A stretch of DNA of 64,000 nt from the NCBI GenBank assembly GCA_035502855.1, contig DATJTX010000031.1:124001-188000 (forward strand). The letters are read 5' to 3'. Positions 25,238 to 33,383 of the stretch are shown piece by piece (position 1 is the first letter of the stretch; the number at the start of each line of letters is the position of its first letter). The notes under the pieces were generated by a model. It worked only from the letters and a program-made list of their open reading frames with translations, had not been told where the DNA came from and searched no databases. The position numbers were made by a program, and so were the translations under genes. The DNA comes from Candidatus Baltobacteraceae bacterium (GTDB lineage: Bacteria; Vulcanimicrobiota; Vulcanimicrobiia; Vulcanimicrobiales; Vulcanimicrobiaceae).

Positions 25238-26535
25238 GAAACGCTTGCCTGCGGACGCGAGATCGCGGCCACGAGTTCGATGCCGGCGGCGACGTCGGTT
25301 CCGGGGGCAACGAGCGTCTGCGCGGTGCGCGCGGGATCGAGCCCGAAACTCGCCAGGGCATATCCCTCGAACGTGCCGGCGATGATGCTTCCGTCGGGAT
25401 CGATCGCATACGCCCGGTGCGCCTCACGATCGAACACCACGACGTACAGACGCAATTCTGCCGCCCGGGCGCGCGCGATCCGTTCGAGCCACGGATGCGC
25501 GGAAGAGGCATCGAGAACGGCGATGCGATAGCCGGCGCGACGATACGCAACCAGCAGCCCGGGATCGAATGCCGCTCGCGCGTCGAGCCGCACTGCTGCC
25601 AGTAGCCGATCGAGTGCGTCGAACTGATCGGGACCGCTTGCAGCCAGCCCGAGATCGGCTTCGAGCACGCGCAGGCGTGCGGCGAGATCGGGCGGTAAGG
25701 AGTCGGCGGCGATCGCGATCCGCAGCGCGCGCCCGGGTGCGGTCTCGCGCTGCGGCGGTGCGGCAACGGCTGCGCGATACGGATGCGGCGCCCCGATCGC
25801 GATCGTAGCGCTCAACACCTCTTCCTGCGTCTGCGAACCCATGACCGCGACCTCTCCGCCGGCGTCCACGATCTGCGATTTGCCGCAATACGCCACCATC
25901 CCGAGTTCGAAACCGCATTTGTTTGCGGCAACGAACGGCACGCCGTTTTCGAACGCGCGTACCCGTGCCAGCAAATCGGCTTGAAGATTCTCGAGGTGGC
26001 GGGGATCGCGTCCGGACGTAACCCAGGCCGTCGGCATGACGAGCAGCTCGGCGCCGCGGTCGACGAGTTCGCGCGCGATGCCCGGCATCCGGCCGTCGGC
26101 GCAGATCAGCACGCCGAGCCGTCCGATCGACGTCGTTACCGGGGCGATCGAGGATCCCGGTGCGAACCATTGCCGGTCGAAGTGCCAAAGAAAAATCTTC
26201 TCGGCGCTGCCGGCGAGGGTCCCGTCGCGATCGATCACGACGGCGCTGTTGTGCAGCGCGCCGCCCCGATGTACTGCGGCTCCCGCGACGATTACGCAGC
26301 CCGCGGCACGGGCGATGCGCGCGAGCTGCTCGGTCGCGTCTTGGACCGAGCGTTCCTCGACGTTGGCATCGCCGAGCACATAGGCCGGAAAGGTTCCCTC
26401 GGGCAGCACCAGCAGATCGTGATTCGCTGCAGCCCGCTCGATGCGTCCGATCATCGATTGGTGCAGACGCTCGTAATCGGCACGATCGTGCGCGCGTAGT
26501 TGAAGCGCGGCAAGGCGAAGTGGTCGAGACGGCAC
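25234..26535 (-). CDS. Tandem carbon-nitrogen hydrolase (active domain plus degenerate copy)
   Basis: 433 residues from GTG 26535; an ATG at 26589 is possible but overlaps the opposing gene. Domain one (about 1-240) is a nitrilase-superfamily enzyme with the Glu-Lys-Cys triad in LPEGTFPAY, AEKIFLWHF and LICADGRMP. It should hydrolyse an amide or nitrile. Domain two (about 250-430) resembles the same fold, ending in DPDGSIIAGTFEGYALASFGLD, but has no visible catalytic set. First gene of the minus-strand operon running toward pmbA. Confidence 0.82.
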   Translation of the reverse strand: MPSRPLRLAALQLRAHDRADYERLHQSMIGRIERAAANHDLLVLPEGTFPAYVLGDANVEERSVQDATEQLARIARAAGCVIVAGAAVHRGGALHNSAVVIDRDGTLAGSAEKIFLWHFDRQWFAPGSSIAPVTTSIGRLGVLICADGRMPGIARELVDRGAELLVMPTAWVTSGRDPRHLENLQADLLARVRAFENGVPFVAANKCGFELGMVAYCGKSQIVDAGGEVAVMGSQTQEEVLSATIAIGAPHPYRAAVAAPPQRETAPGRALRIAIAADSLPPDLAARLRVLEADLGLAASGPDQFDALDRLLAAVRLDARAAFDPGLLVAYRRAGYRIAVLDASSAHPWLERIARARAAELRLYVVVFDREAHRAYAIDPDGSIIAGTFEGYALASFGLDPARTAQTLVAPGTDVAAGIELVAAISRPQASVS

Positions 26536-26563
26536 GAGCGACTCTTCTACACGGGAGCTGCTC

Positions 26564-27322
26564 GTGGCCTTGCGAATATCCGACCTCATGAGACGTCGCC
26601 TACTCCATATCGTCGCCGCGTTCGCCGTGCTGGCGGCAATGCTGCCTAACGTTCCTTCGGATGCCGCGGCCAAGCCGGCCGTCACGAAAGCGCGAAAAGA
26701 TCCGTGCTTGAGCAAGCCGAGCAAGTGGGCTCGGCAAGAATGCGAGGAGTACAATCACTCTGCGCCCGGTGATGAGTACTTCGGCCGCATGAAGCTCAGC
26801 TATCTCGGCATCAACAATACGTTTCACGACGAAAACGTTCGCGCCGGCGCTTACACGACCGATTCCGGGATCATCTCGAAGGTCGGATTTGCCGACGAAG
26901 CGCTCGAAGCGTGGGCGCACAAGTATCCCGGCGATCCGCAACTCGCACGCAGCTACTTTCTCGCGATCGCGATGTACAAGAAGATCTACACGCGCGACGC
27001 GCAGCAGAAGGCGTGGACCTACATGCACGTACTGACCGCGCGCTTCGCGAATACCTACTTCGGCAGGCTCGAACGCGCCGATCTTTCGCGCGGTTTCACC
27101 GAGCACTATTTCGCCAACCCGCAGCTTTGCCCGACACCTCTTCCGAGCGGCGTGATGCCCGAGGAAACACCGGCTGCGAGCCCCACTCCGTCACCGCAAC
27201 CGGGGCAACCCAAGATCGATATCATCGTGCCGCCATGCGTGCAGCCCTCGCCGATTCCGACGCCGATGGAATCGGAGCTGCCCTTGGAATCGGCCTCGCC
27301 GATGCCGACGCCGCGGCTCTAA
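26564..27322 (+). CDS. Secreted protein with Pro-rich tail
   Basis: 252 residues from GTG 26564, which has GGGAG 6 bases upstream. An ATG at 26588 would begin directly at the signal peptide (RRRLLHIVAAFAVLAAMLP, cleavage near DAAA). The mature protein has a helical domain of about 120 residues and a C-terminal tail of about 60 residues with repeated P, T and S. Four or more cysteines suggest disulfides. No family recognised. Divergent from the nitrilase gene with 28 bases between starts. Confidence 0.65.
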   Translation: MALRISDLMRRRLLHIVAAFAVLAAMLPNVPSDAAAKPAVTKARKDPCLSKPSKWARQECEEYNHSAPGDEYFGRMKLSYLGINNTFHDENVRAGAYTTDSGIISKVGFADEALEAWAHKYPGDPQLARSYFLAIAMYKKIYTRDAQQKAWTYMHVLTARFANTYFGRLERADLSRGFTEHYFANPQLCPTPLPSGVMPEETPAASPTPSPQPGQPKIDIIVPPCVQPSPIPTPMESELPLESASPMPTPRL

Positions 27323-27328
27323 AAGAGA

Positions 27329-27354
27329 AGAGCCTCCGGTTTCCCGGAGGCTCT
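27329..27354. terminator. Strong hairpin, probable (bidirectional) terminator
   Basis: A perfect 11-bp stem, 27329-27339 with 27344-27354 (AGAGCCTCCGG and complement), has a 4-base loop, 6 bases after the stop of the secreted-protein gene. On the plus strand only CCCCTTT follows. On the minus strand the tail is TCTCTTTT, so it may work better for transcription arriving from the outer-membrane gene. Confidence 0.65.
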
Positions 27355-27372
27355 CCCCTTTGGAACGATCCT

Positions 27373-27476
27373 GGAAAGTTCTACATGTCGTCCAGGTCGA
27401 GGAAGCGAGGTCCGACGTTTGCTACGGCAATCGAGGACCTCGCTGACGAAGAGATGGGCTACATGTAGGACTTTCC
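27373..27476. repeat. 104-bp nested inverted repeat ending in a UACG tetraloop
   Basis: Outer arms 27373-27388 and 27461-27476 are complementary over 16 bases with one G-T pair. An inner perfect 10-bp pair is 27404-27413 with 27435-27444. The apex TTGC-TACG-GCAA (27419-27430) forms a UNCG-type tetraloop in RNA. The right arm touches the stop codon (27476-27478) of the minus-strand outer-membrane gene. The whole folds into one long rod on either strand. Confidence 0.7.
27385..27468 (+). CDS. Possible 27-aa small protein inside the hairpin
   Basis: ATG 27385 to TAG 27468 with GGAAAG six bases upstream of the start. The peptide has a basic, Ser/Arg-rich first third (SSRSRKRG) and an acidic end (EDLADEEMGYM). 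Both start and stop codons are embedded in the outer arms of the hairpin, so initiation would require opening it. I do not recognise it, and chance cannot be excluded at this length. Confidence 0.3.
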   Translation: MSSRSRKRGPTFATAIEDLADEEMGYM

Positions 27477-28795
27477 TAGAACTTGATTCCGAGGCCGACG
27501 TAAGGTCCGAAGTTGCTCGCATCACCCGGGGCGTTGATCTTGTTCTTGAGCGACTCGCCGAGGACGCCGCCTTCAACGAAGAGCGGGCTTCCCTGGAACG
27601 AGTAGGTCAAGCCGAATTGCGCCTTGATGATGTTGTATGCGAGTTGGTACGTGGTGCCTGACGGATCGGTGAAGTTGCCCTTGACGTTACCGTAGTACCA
27701 CACGCTTCCGTACACCGAGAACGGATGGTTGAGGTCGGGCAGTTTCTCGATGCCGAAGCCGACGTTCGAGATACGCGGATATCCGACGTTGTTTGCGCGC
27801 CAGATGTAGCCCACGCCGATGTAGATCCGCGGATCGGCGACCTTGATGGCCAGACGTGCATCCAGATCGTAGCTGCGAACGATGAGCGCGGGAACGGCTG
27901 TCGAGCCGGCTCCGCCGATCGTCGTCACGTAGCAGTCCGGCGTCGGTGCGGCCAGACCACCCGCACAGGTGTGCGGATAGTTTATCGAACGCCAATCGCC
28001 TTCGACCATCCACGGGATGTCGAAGAGATCGAACTCCGCGGCGCCGCGAATGGCGTACGGGAATCCGTTTTGATTGGTGCTCGTGTTGCCGGGGCTGAAT
28101 TCGTCGTAGACTTTCGCTGACGCGATGTAGTCACCGGCGATGAAGAGATCGTGGTAGGGTGTTGCGGCCGGTGCCGGGGTCGGCGTCGGCGGCGCAGTTT
28201 CCACCGGGGCCGGCGGTGCCGGCGTCGGGGTCGGCGGCGGCGTCGGCGGAATATAGCGCACGACGACGATCTGCCGATCGGGCACCCATTGGACGTACGC
28301 TCCCATGCCTTCCGAAATCACGCGGACCGGAACGAGAACGTGTCCGTGCCACATCATCGGCGGCACGTCGAGGGGACGCGATTCACCGTTGATGACGACC
28401 TCGGGCTTGCCGACGGTCACTTTCACGTCGGCGCCGGGTTTACTAACGTCCACCGTCTTGCTGGCCGGGTCGTACGACACGGTTGCGCCCATCTGTTCGA
28501 ACATCGAACGCAGCGGGATGAGCACGGTGCCCCCACGCACGAGCGCGGCGAGCACGCGGCCCTGCCTCAGCGTGTCGGGCTTGGCATAGACATGGTGGTC
28601 GTTGAAGAGAATCGGGTATTGCCCCGACGGCGGGGAACCGAAGTTCGCCGGCGGAGCCATGGTACCACCCTGGTCCTGCGCGATCACGTTGGTTCCGATG
28701 TTTCCATGCGATGCGAGGGTCGGGGCGGCGACCGCGTTAAGTCCGAAACCGGCTGCCAGCAGCGCGGTGAGGACTCCGGTGCTCAGTCGCTTCAA
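27476..28795 (-). CDS. Putative outer-membrane beta-barrel with copper amine oxidase-like N-terminal domain
   Basis: 439 residues. The start is TTG at 28795 with a strong AGGAGG 5-6 bases upstream. Signal peptide (about 1-24), then a copper-amine-oxidase-type stalk domain (about 75-185, GGTVLIPLRSMFEQMGATV and GHVLVPVRVISEGMGA). Next is a Pro/Thr linker, then about 220 residues of alternating beta strands ending in phenylalanine (GPYVGLGIKF), as in outer-membrane barrels. It is likely an envelope anchoring protein or porin-like structure. The barrel assignment is inferred from strand pattern and terminal F. Confidence 0.75.
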   Translation of the reverse strand: MKRLSTGVLTALLAAGFGLNAVAAPTLASHGNIGTNVIAQDQGGTMAPPANFGSPPSGQYPILFNDHHVYAKPDTLRQGRVLAALVRGGTVLIPLRSMFEQMGATVSYDPASKTVDVSKPGADVKVTVGKPEVVINGESRPLDVPPMMWHGHVLVPVRVISEGMGAYVQWVPDRQIVVVRYIPPTPPPTPTPAPPAPVETAPPTPTPAPAATPYHDLFIAGDYIASAKVYDEFSPGNTSTNQNGFPYAIRGAAEFDLFDIPWMVEGDWRSINYPHTCAGGLAAPTPDCYVTTIGGAGSTAVPALIVRSYDLDARLAIKVADPRIYIGVGYIWRANNVGYPRISNVGFGIEKLPDLNHPFSVYGSVWYYGNVKGNFTDPSGTTYQLAYNIIKAQFGLTYSFQGSPLFVEGGVLGESLKNKINAPGDASNFGPYVGLGIKF

Positions 28796-28958
28796 TGTTT
28801 CCTCCTAGAAATTGAGTTTTATGAATCCACGAGTTGCATCAGGGGCTTGCAGCCCAAAAAAAGGCATGGGCCACCAAGACAATCCTTCTTAATGGTGTTC
28901 GGGGAGCCGTTTGCCCCCCCTGCAGTAGAACCCGAGCCCGTCCCGGGTTTCTTTAACC

Positions 28959-29360
28959 CTAGCCCGAGGCGAGCTTTTCTTCAAGCTTTGCGAGGAATTT
29001 CGAGCGCTCGATCAGATACCGTTCGTGCGTCCCTTCCGCGACCGCCTCGCGCTCGTCGAAGACGGCGACCGCAAAACTCAAGCGCGGCCCATCGACCATG
29101 ACGATTTCGACCTCGGTGCGGACGATGAATCCAACCGGCACCGGTTTGTGATGTTCGATATCGACATGGGTTCCGAGCGAGACGAGGTCCGGACCGAGCA
29201 CGGGCTCGATGCAGGCCACCGCCGCGCTCTCGACCAGCTGGACCAGCATGGAGGTCGAAAGAACGTCGACGCCCTTGTTCCCCGCCTTTTCGGCGGTCAT
29301 CCACTCCTCGACCCGGGTTTGAAGGCTATACGCGCGGCCGATCTCCAGTTTCGCGCTCAT
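28959..29360 (-). CDS. Hotdog-fold thioesterase (fluoroacetyl-CoA thioesterase-like)
   Basis: 133 residues of the hotdog superfamily. The block VDVLSTSMLVQLVESAAVACIEPVL, then SLGTHVDIEHHKPVPVG, matches the FlK/thioesterase-like group, with the conserved Thr, Glu and His in those stretches. It should hydrolyse a short acyl-CoA. It stands alone. The 163 bases on its left to the outer-membrane gene hold a hairpin-like AACCCG/CGGGTT near 28930 but no gene. Confidence 0.82.
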   Translation of the reverse strand: MSAKLEIGRAYSLQTRVEEWMTAEKAGNKGVDVLSTSMLVQLVESAAVACIEPVLGPDLVSLGTHVDIEHHKPVPVGFIVRTEVEIVMVDGPRLSFAVAVFDEREAVAEGTHERYLIERSKFLAKLEEKLASG

Positions 29361-29475
29361 GCCGGGGGAGAATACGGGAGATTGTCAGGAATTCCATCCA
29401 AGATCGTGAATCAAAGCGGGCCGGTCGCTCGTATCCAGCTTGAAAGCGCGACCCGCCGGACAAAAAGGAAGAAAC

Positions 29476-30738
29476 ATGTATCACCAGCGAGCTGCCGTTT
29501 ATGCGTTGGGCGCGACCCTGATGCTATGCGCATGCGCTCACGCGCCGCAGCAGCAAGCACCGGCGCTCAGCGTCGACGTTGCCGCCGCGAAGCGGCAAAA
29601 TATCGCGACCTACGTGTCGCTCGACGGCCAAGTGGCGCCGCTCGAACAGTCGATCCTTGCCTTTCAGCAGAGCGGCACGATCACGTCGATCGCCGTGAAC
29701 GTAGGAGATCACGTCCGCGCGGGTCAGCCGTTGGCCGAGATCGACGGCTCGGTCTTGCGCGCGCAATACGCACAGGCGCAAGCTGAGGCGAAGCAGCAAT
29801 CGGCTACGGCTTCGGGATCGCAAGTCGGCCTGCCGGTTCAAATCGAAACGAATCAAGCGACACTGCAGACGAATGAAGCCGCGCTGCGCAACGCAAAACT
29901 GGTCTACGATCAGGACACTGCGCTCTACAAGAACGGCTACGTTTCGCAGGCGCAGCTCGAAGCCGCGCATGCGGCCTACGTGCAGGCGGAGAGCGCATAC
30001 AATACCGCGCAGATCGGCTTGCGAAACAACGTCGTGAGCGAAGAAAACACCAAAGCTGCGCTTGCCGCTGCCCAAGCCGCCGCGGCCAACGCGCGGACCC
30101 TGGGCACGCAGGTGGCACAAACCACGATCTACGCTCCCTATGACGGCGTAATCACGCAACGCCTGCTCGATCCGGGTGCGTACGCCGGACCGCAGGCGCC
30201 GGTCCTGGGGATCTCGCGTATCAACACGCTTTGGATCAACATCAACGTGCCCGACACCGACTTGCGGTACGTGCAGCCCGGATCGCTCGTGAGCTTTACT
30301 TCGAGTTCGCTGCCCGGACGAACGTTCTCGGGACGCATCGCGACGGTGAACGCGGTGCCCACCAGCGGAACGCTTTCCTACTTGGCGCGGATCGAGATGC
30401 CGAACCGGGGCGAGCTGCTGCGCGGCGGCATGCTGGTTACGGCCACGGTTCCGCAAGAATCTCATAACAACGCGATCGTCGTGCCGCGATCTGCCATTGC
30501 GCAGACGCAGAGCGGTTTTGCGGTCTACGTGGTCGGACCCGATCAGAAAGCACAAGAGGTGCCGGTGCGTCTGGGCGTGCAAACGGATACGCTCTCCGAA
30601 GTGATCTCACCCAAAGTGCAACCCGGAACCCAAGTGATTACGACCCGACCCGACACGCTCAAGGACGGCAGTATCGTCGCCATCAACTCGACCGGCGGAA
30701 GCTCGAATTCCGCCAAGGGGGGAACCACCTCGCAATGA
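29476..30738 (+). CDS. Efflux periplasmic adaptor subunit (RND/HlyD type)
   Basis: 420 residues from ATG 29476, with AAGGAAG just upstream. The N-terminus is a lipoprotein signal (GATLMLCACAH). Then come lipoyl-like half-motifs (ILAFQQSGTITSIAVNVGDHVRAGQPLAEID), a long alpha-hairpin (about 80-190), YAPYDGVITQRLLDPGAY, and a beta-barrel with GRIATVNAVPTSGTLSYLARIEMPN. The adaptor normally joins an inner-membrane pump to TolC. The TolC-like gene follows with a 4-base overlap, but no pump is encoded. Confidence 0.92.
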   Translation: MYHQRAAVYALGATLMLCACAHAPQQQAPALSVDVAAAKRQNIATYVSLDGQVAPLEQSILAFQQSGTITSIAVNVGDHVRAGQPLAEIDGSVLRAQYAQAQAEAKQQSATASGSQVGLPVQIETNQATLQTNEAALRNAKLVYDQDTALYKNGYVSQAQLEAAHAAYVQAESAYNTAQIGLRNNVVSEENTKAALAAAQAAAANARTLGTQVAQTTIYAPYDGVITQRLLDPGAYAGPQAPVLGISRINTLWININVPDTDLRYVQPGSLVSFTSSSLPGRTFSGRIATVNAVPTSGTLSYLARIEMPNRGELLRGGMLVTATVPQESHNNAIVVPRSAIAQTQSGFAVYVVGPDQKAQEVPVRLGVQTDTLSEVISPKVQPGTQVITTRPDTLKDGSIVAINSTGGSSNSAKGGTTSQ

Positions 30739-32216
30739 CCCTGCCTCGCCGTTTTCTGGCGCGATCGCTCCTCGCCGCGTTCGCGCTCGGTTTGTGCGTG
30801 CCGCTCGGCGTGCGCGCGCAGCCGCAACCGTCGCAGGCCCCGATTCAGGTTCCTACGCCGGCTCCGATGCCGACCATCACCGGCACGCCGCTGCCCTATC
30901 CGGCATACGGATCGCCGGCGCCGGACGTCGCCGCGCAAAAACAGCGACCAGGGATTCCTGTCACGGTCTCATTGAAGCAAGCGATCGACATCGCTGCCGC
31001 GCAGTCGCCCGCGTTCGCGTCCGAGCGCGCCGCCTATCGCGCGATCGCGGCAAAGTACGGCGCCGAGAAAGGTGCGCTGCTCCCCGCCATTTCGGGCAGC
31101 GCCTCGATAACGCGCGATTACGGGTCCAACTCCAGCCGCGGAGCAACGCCCCTGCCGTCGAGTTCTCCGGGCAACGTGGGTTACACGACGACCGAAAGCG
31201 CGGGCCTCACGCTCTCCGAATTGATTTACGACGGCGGTCAAGTGATCGCGGGAATCCGCAGCGCAAAGGAAGCCGACATCGCCGGACGCGACACGCTTCT
31301 GCGTGAACTGCAGACGCTGGCGTTCAATGTCGCGACCGACTATTACGCGCTGCTCGAAGACAACGCGAGCGTCGCTTCCGACGCTGCACTGGTGCGCGAG
31401 TTCGTGACCAACGAACAGTACGTTTCGGCGGAGATTCGAACCGGCGCGGCGGCACGGTCGGATCTGGCGGCTGCGCAGTTCGAGACGGCCCAGGCGCGCG
31501 GTGCGCTGGTGACGGCGCAAGGCGCCGCGATTCAAGCGCAGGCAACCTTCGCAACCGTCCTCGGCCTCGACGCCGACACGGCAATTTCGCCGCAGGTTCT
31601 CGGCACCTCGCCGCCGCAAGCGCGTCTGCTGAGCTACTCGCAAGCGTTACAGCTGGCCTACACGCTGCGGCCCGACTTTCTCGCCGCCGAGCACACGGTC
31701 GAATCCGATAAGGAAGGGTTGCGCTTTGCCAAGTTGGCGCGCTTTCCGTCGCTAACGGCGAATGCGAGCACCGGCACCGCACGCGAGCAGGTTCCCGGTT
31801 ATCAAACGCCATTTGCGAGCACGTCGTCGATCGGCGCGACGCTGACCGTGCCGATCTACGATCAAGGTCTAACCAACTATAATGTCGCCGTTGCGGCCGC
31901 GACGCTGGACGAGGCCAGCGCGGCGATGACGACGGAGCGCCTGACCGTGCAGTCCGACGTGCGCGGCGGCCTGGCAAATCTGATCTCGGCGCGTGCGAAT
32001 CTCGTGCAGGCGCAGGCCGAGGTAACCAGCGCAACGGTGAGCCTGCAGGCGACACAGGCGCAGTATAAAGTCGGTGCGTCGACGATTACGGCGATCGTGA
32101 CGGCAGAAGCCAATCTGGCGACTGCGCAGACGGCGTATGTGGCGGCGCTCTACGGCGAACGCCAAGCCGAAGCCCTGTACTCCTATGACCTAGGGGCAAG
32201 CGACCTAAGCCTGTAA
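30735..32216 (+). CDS. TolC-family outer-membrane efflux protein
   Basis: 493 residues with a signal peptide (LLAAFALGLCVPLGVRA), a Pro-rich segment, then two repeated outer-membrane efflux domains. Helical stretches such as LRELQTLAFNVATDYYALLEDNASV and the duplicate SVSLQATQAQYKVGASTITAIV-like block near the end are characteristic. It should form a trimeric channel through the outer membrane and periplasm. It overlaps the adaptor gene by 4 bases, and the next gene starts 9 bases after its stop. Confidence 0.92.
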   Translation: MTLPRRFLARSLLAAFALGLCVPLGVRAQPQPSQAPIQVPTPAPMPTITGTPLPYPAYGSPAPDVAAQKQRPGIPVTVSLKQAIDIAAAQSPAFASERAAYRAIAAKYGAEKGALLPAISGSASITRDYGSNSSRGATPLPSSSPGNVGYTTTESAGLTLSELIYDGGQVIAGIRSAKEADIAGRDTLLRELQTLAFNVATDYYALLEDNASVASDAALVREFVTNEQYVSAEIRTGAAARSDLAAAQFETAQARGALVTAQGAAIQAQATFATVLGLDADTAISPQVLGTSPPQARLLSYSQALQLAYTLRPDFLAAEHTVESDKEGLRFAKLARFPSLTANASTGTAREQVPGYQTPFASTSSIGATLTVPIYDQGLTNYNVAVAAATLDEASAAMTTERLTVQSDVRGGLANLISARANLVQAQAEVTSATVSLQATQAQYKVGASTITAIVTAEANLATAQTAYVAALYGERQAEALYSYDLGASDLSL

Positions 32217-32225
32217 GGAAGGCTC

Positions 32226-33383
32226 ATGTCCTCGCAGCCTACGGTTCCCGCGTCGATTTCCGATCCGGTCAATGCCGCGATCTTGGCGGTCTCCGAAGAC
32301 CGCCTCGCCGGTTTTCAGGAGGATCCGTTCGGAGAAATCGCCGCGCGCAGCGGCATCGAACCGGAGATCGTGCTCGAGCGGGTGGTGGCGATGCTGCGTG
32401 CCGGCACGATCCGCCGCGTCCGTCAGACCTTGATGTCGACCAATCTCGCCCGCGGCGCACTCTGCGCTTGGCAGGTCCCGCCTGATCGGCTCGACGCTGC
32501 CTTCGCGTACATGTACGACGAGGATCCGTTTTCGGGTCACGTCGTGATTCGCTCGACCGACGCGGTGACGCCCGGAAGCACGTACCGTTTGTGGACGACG
32601 CTGAAGGTTCCGCAGGGCTATTCGTTGCCGAAGCACGCCGCGTTTCTGGCGCGCCGTATCGGCGCGGAATACTTCCGATTGATGCCGGCCAAAATGGTCT
32701 TCACGCTCGGCGTGGGACACGTGCGCCGTCGCGGGCTGGAACCGGGTGCACGCGCGGATCAGCCGGCCGAGCCCGCCGACACGGCGATCGTCGAGCTTTC
32801 GGAACTCGAGTGGTGCGTACTCACCGCGCTCAAGCGCGAGTTCGCACCGGATGAAATCGTGCGCGACCTTTGGCGAGCCCGCGCGCGTGAAGCCGGCGTG
32901 AGCGACCAAGAGTTCGCGCGGGTCGCGCGTGAACTCAACGCGCGGCGCGTGATCGGGCGCTTTTCGACGTTCCTCGAGCACGTCAAAGCTACCGCGAACG
33001 ACGAGCGGGTGACGCGCTACAACGCGCTCTTCCACTGGGCCGTTCCGCCGGGCCGGGAGATCGATGCGGGGCGTGAAGTCGGACGGCACTACATCATCAC
33101 CCACGCGTATTGGCGCGAAGGGGGACCGGAATTCAAGGACGTGAACGTCATGGCGGTCGCCCACGGTATGGAAAAGGAGGTCGTGTTGGCGCATAAGGCG
33201 GCGATCGACCGGCATCTGCGCGAAGCGGGCATCGACTTCGCCTATACCAACGTTTTTTGGGGCGGCCGCAGCGAGATCAAACCGTCGGAAATCGCTCCAG
33301 GGGCCTATCGCGAGTTTTGCGTCCGCGAGGGGATCGATCCCGAATCGATGGCGGACGAAGGCTCTTGCGAAGCGGCGCGTTAG
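32226..33383 (+). CDS. Fused AhbA/AhbB-like siroheme decarboxylase (Lrp/AsnC-type, two domains)
   Basis: 385 residues with two AsnC/Lrp-like units. Unit one (about 15-165) has PFGEIAARSGIEPEIVLERVVAML and AGTIRRVRQTLM; unit two (about 190-365) has LSELEWCVLTALKREF and RVIGRFSTFLEHV. This pattern belongs to the siroheme decarboxylase family (AhbA/AhbB, NirD/L/G/H), which removes carboxylates from siroheme on the alternative heme or heme d1 route. The usual heterodimer would here be one chain. It could instead be a regulator of similar fold. Embedded in an operon with transport genes. Confidence 0.75.
   Translation: MSSQPTVPASISDPVNAAILAVSEDRLAGFQEDPFGEIAARSGIEPEIVLERVVAMLRAGTIRRVRQTLMSTNLARGALCAWQVPPDRLDAAFAYMYDEDPFSGHVVIRSTDAVTPGSTYRLWTTLKVPQGYSLPKHAAFLARRIGAEYFRLMPAKMVFTLGVGHVRRRGLEPGARADQPAEPADTAIVELSELEWCVLTALKREFAPDEIVRDLWRARAREAGVSDQEFARVARELNARRVIGRFSTFLEHVKATANDERVTRYNALFHWAVPPGREIDAGREVGRHYIITHAYWREGGPEFKDVNVMAVAHGMEKEVVLAHKAAIDRHLREAGIDFAYTNVFWGGRSEIKPSEIAPGAYREFCVREGIDPESMADEGSCEAAR

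Noticed and set aside
28796-28958. GGGCTTGCAGCCC followed by a run of A as a terminator
   Set aside because: The T-run falls before the stem on the minus strand, where transcription of the adjacent genes goes, so the geometry is wrong.
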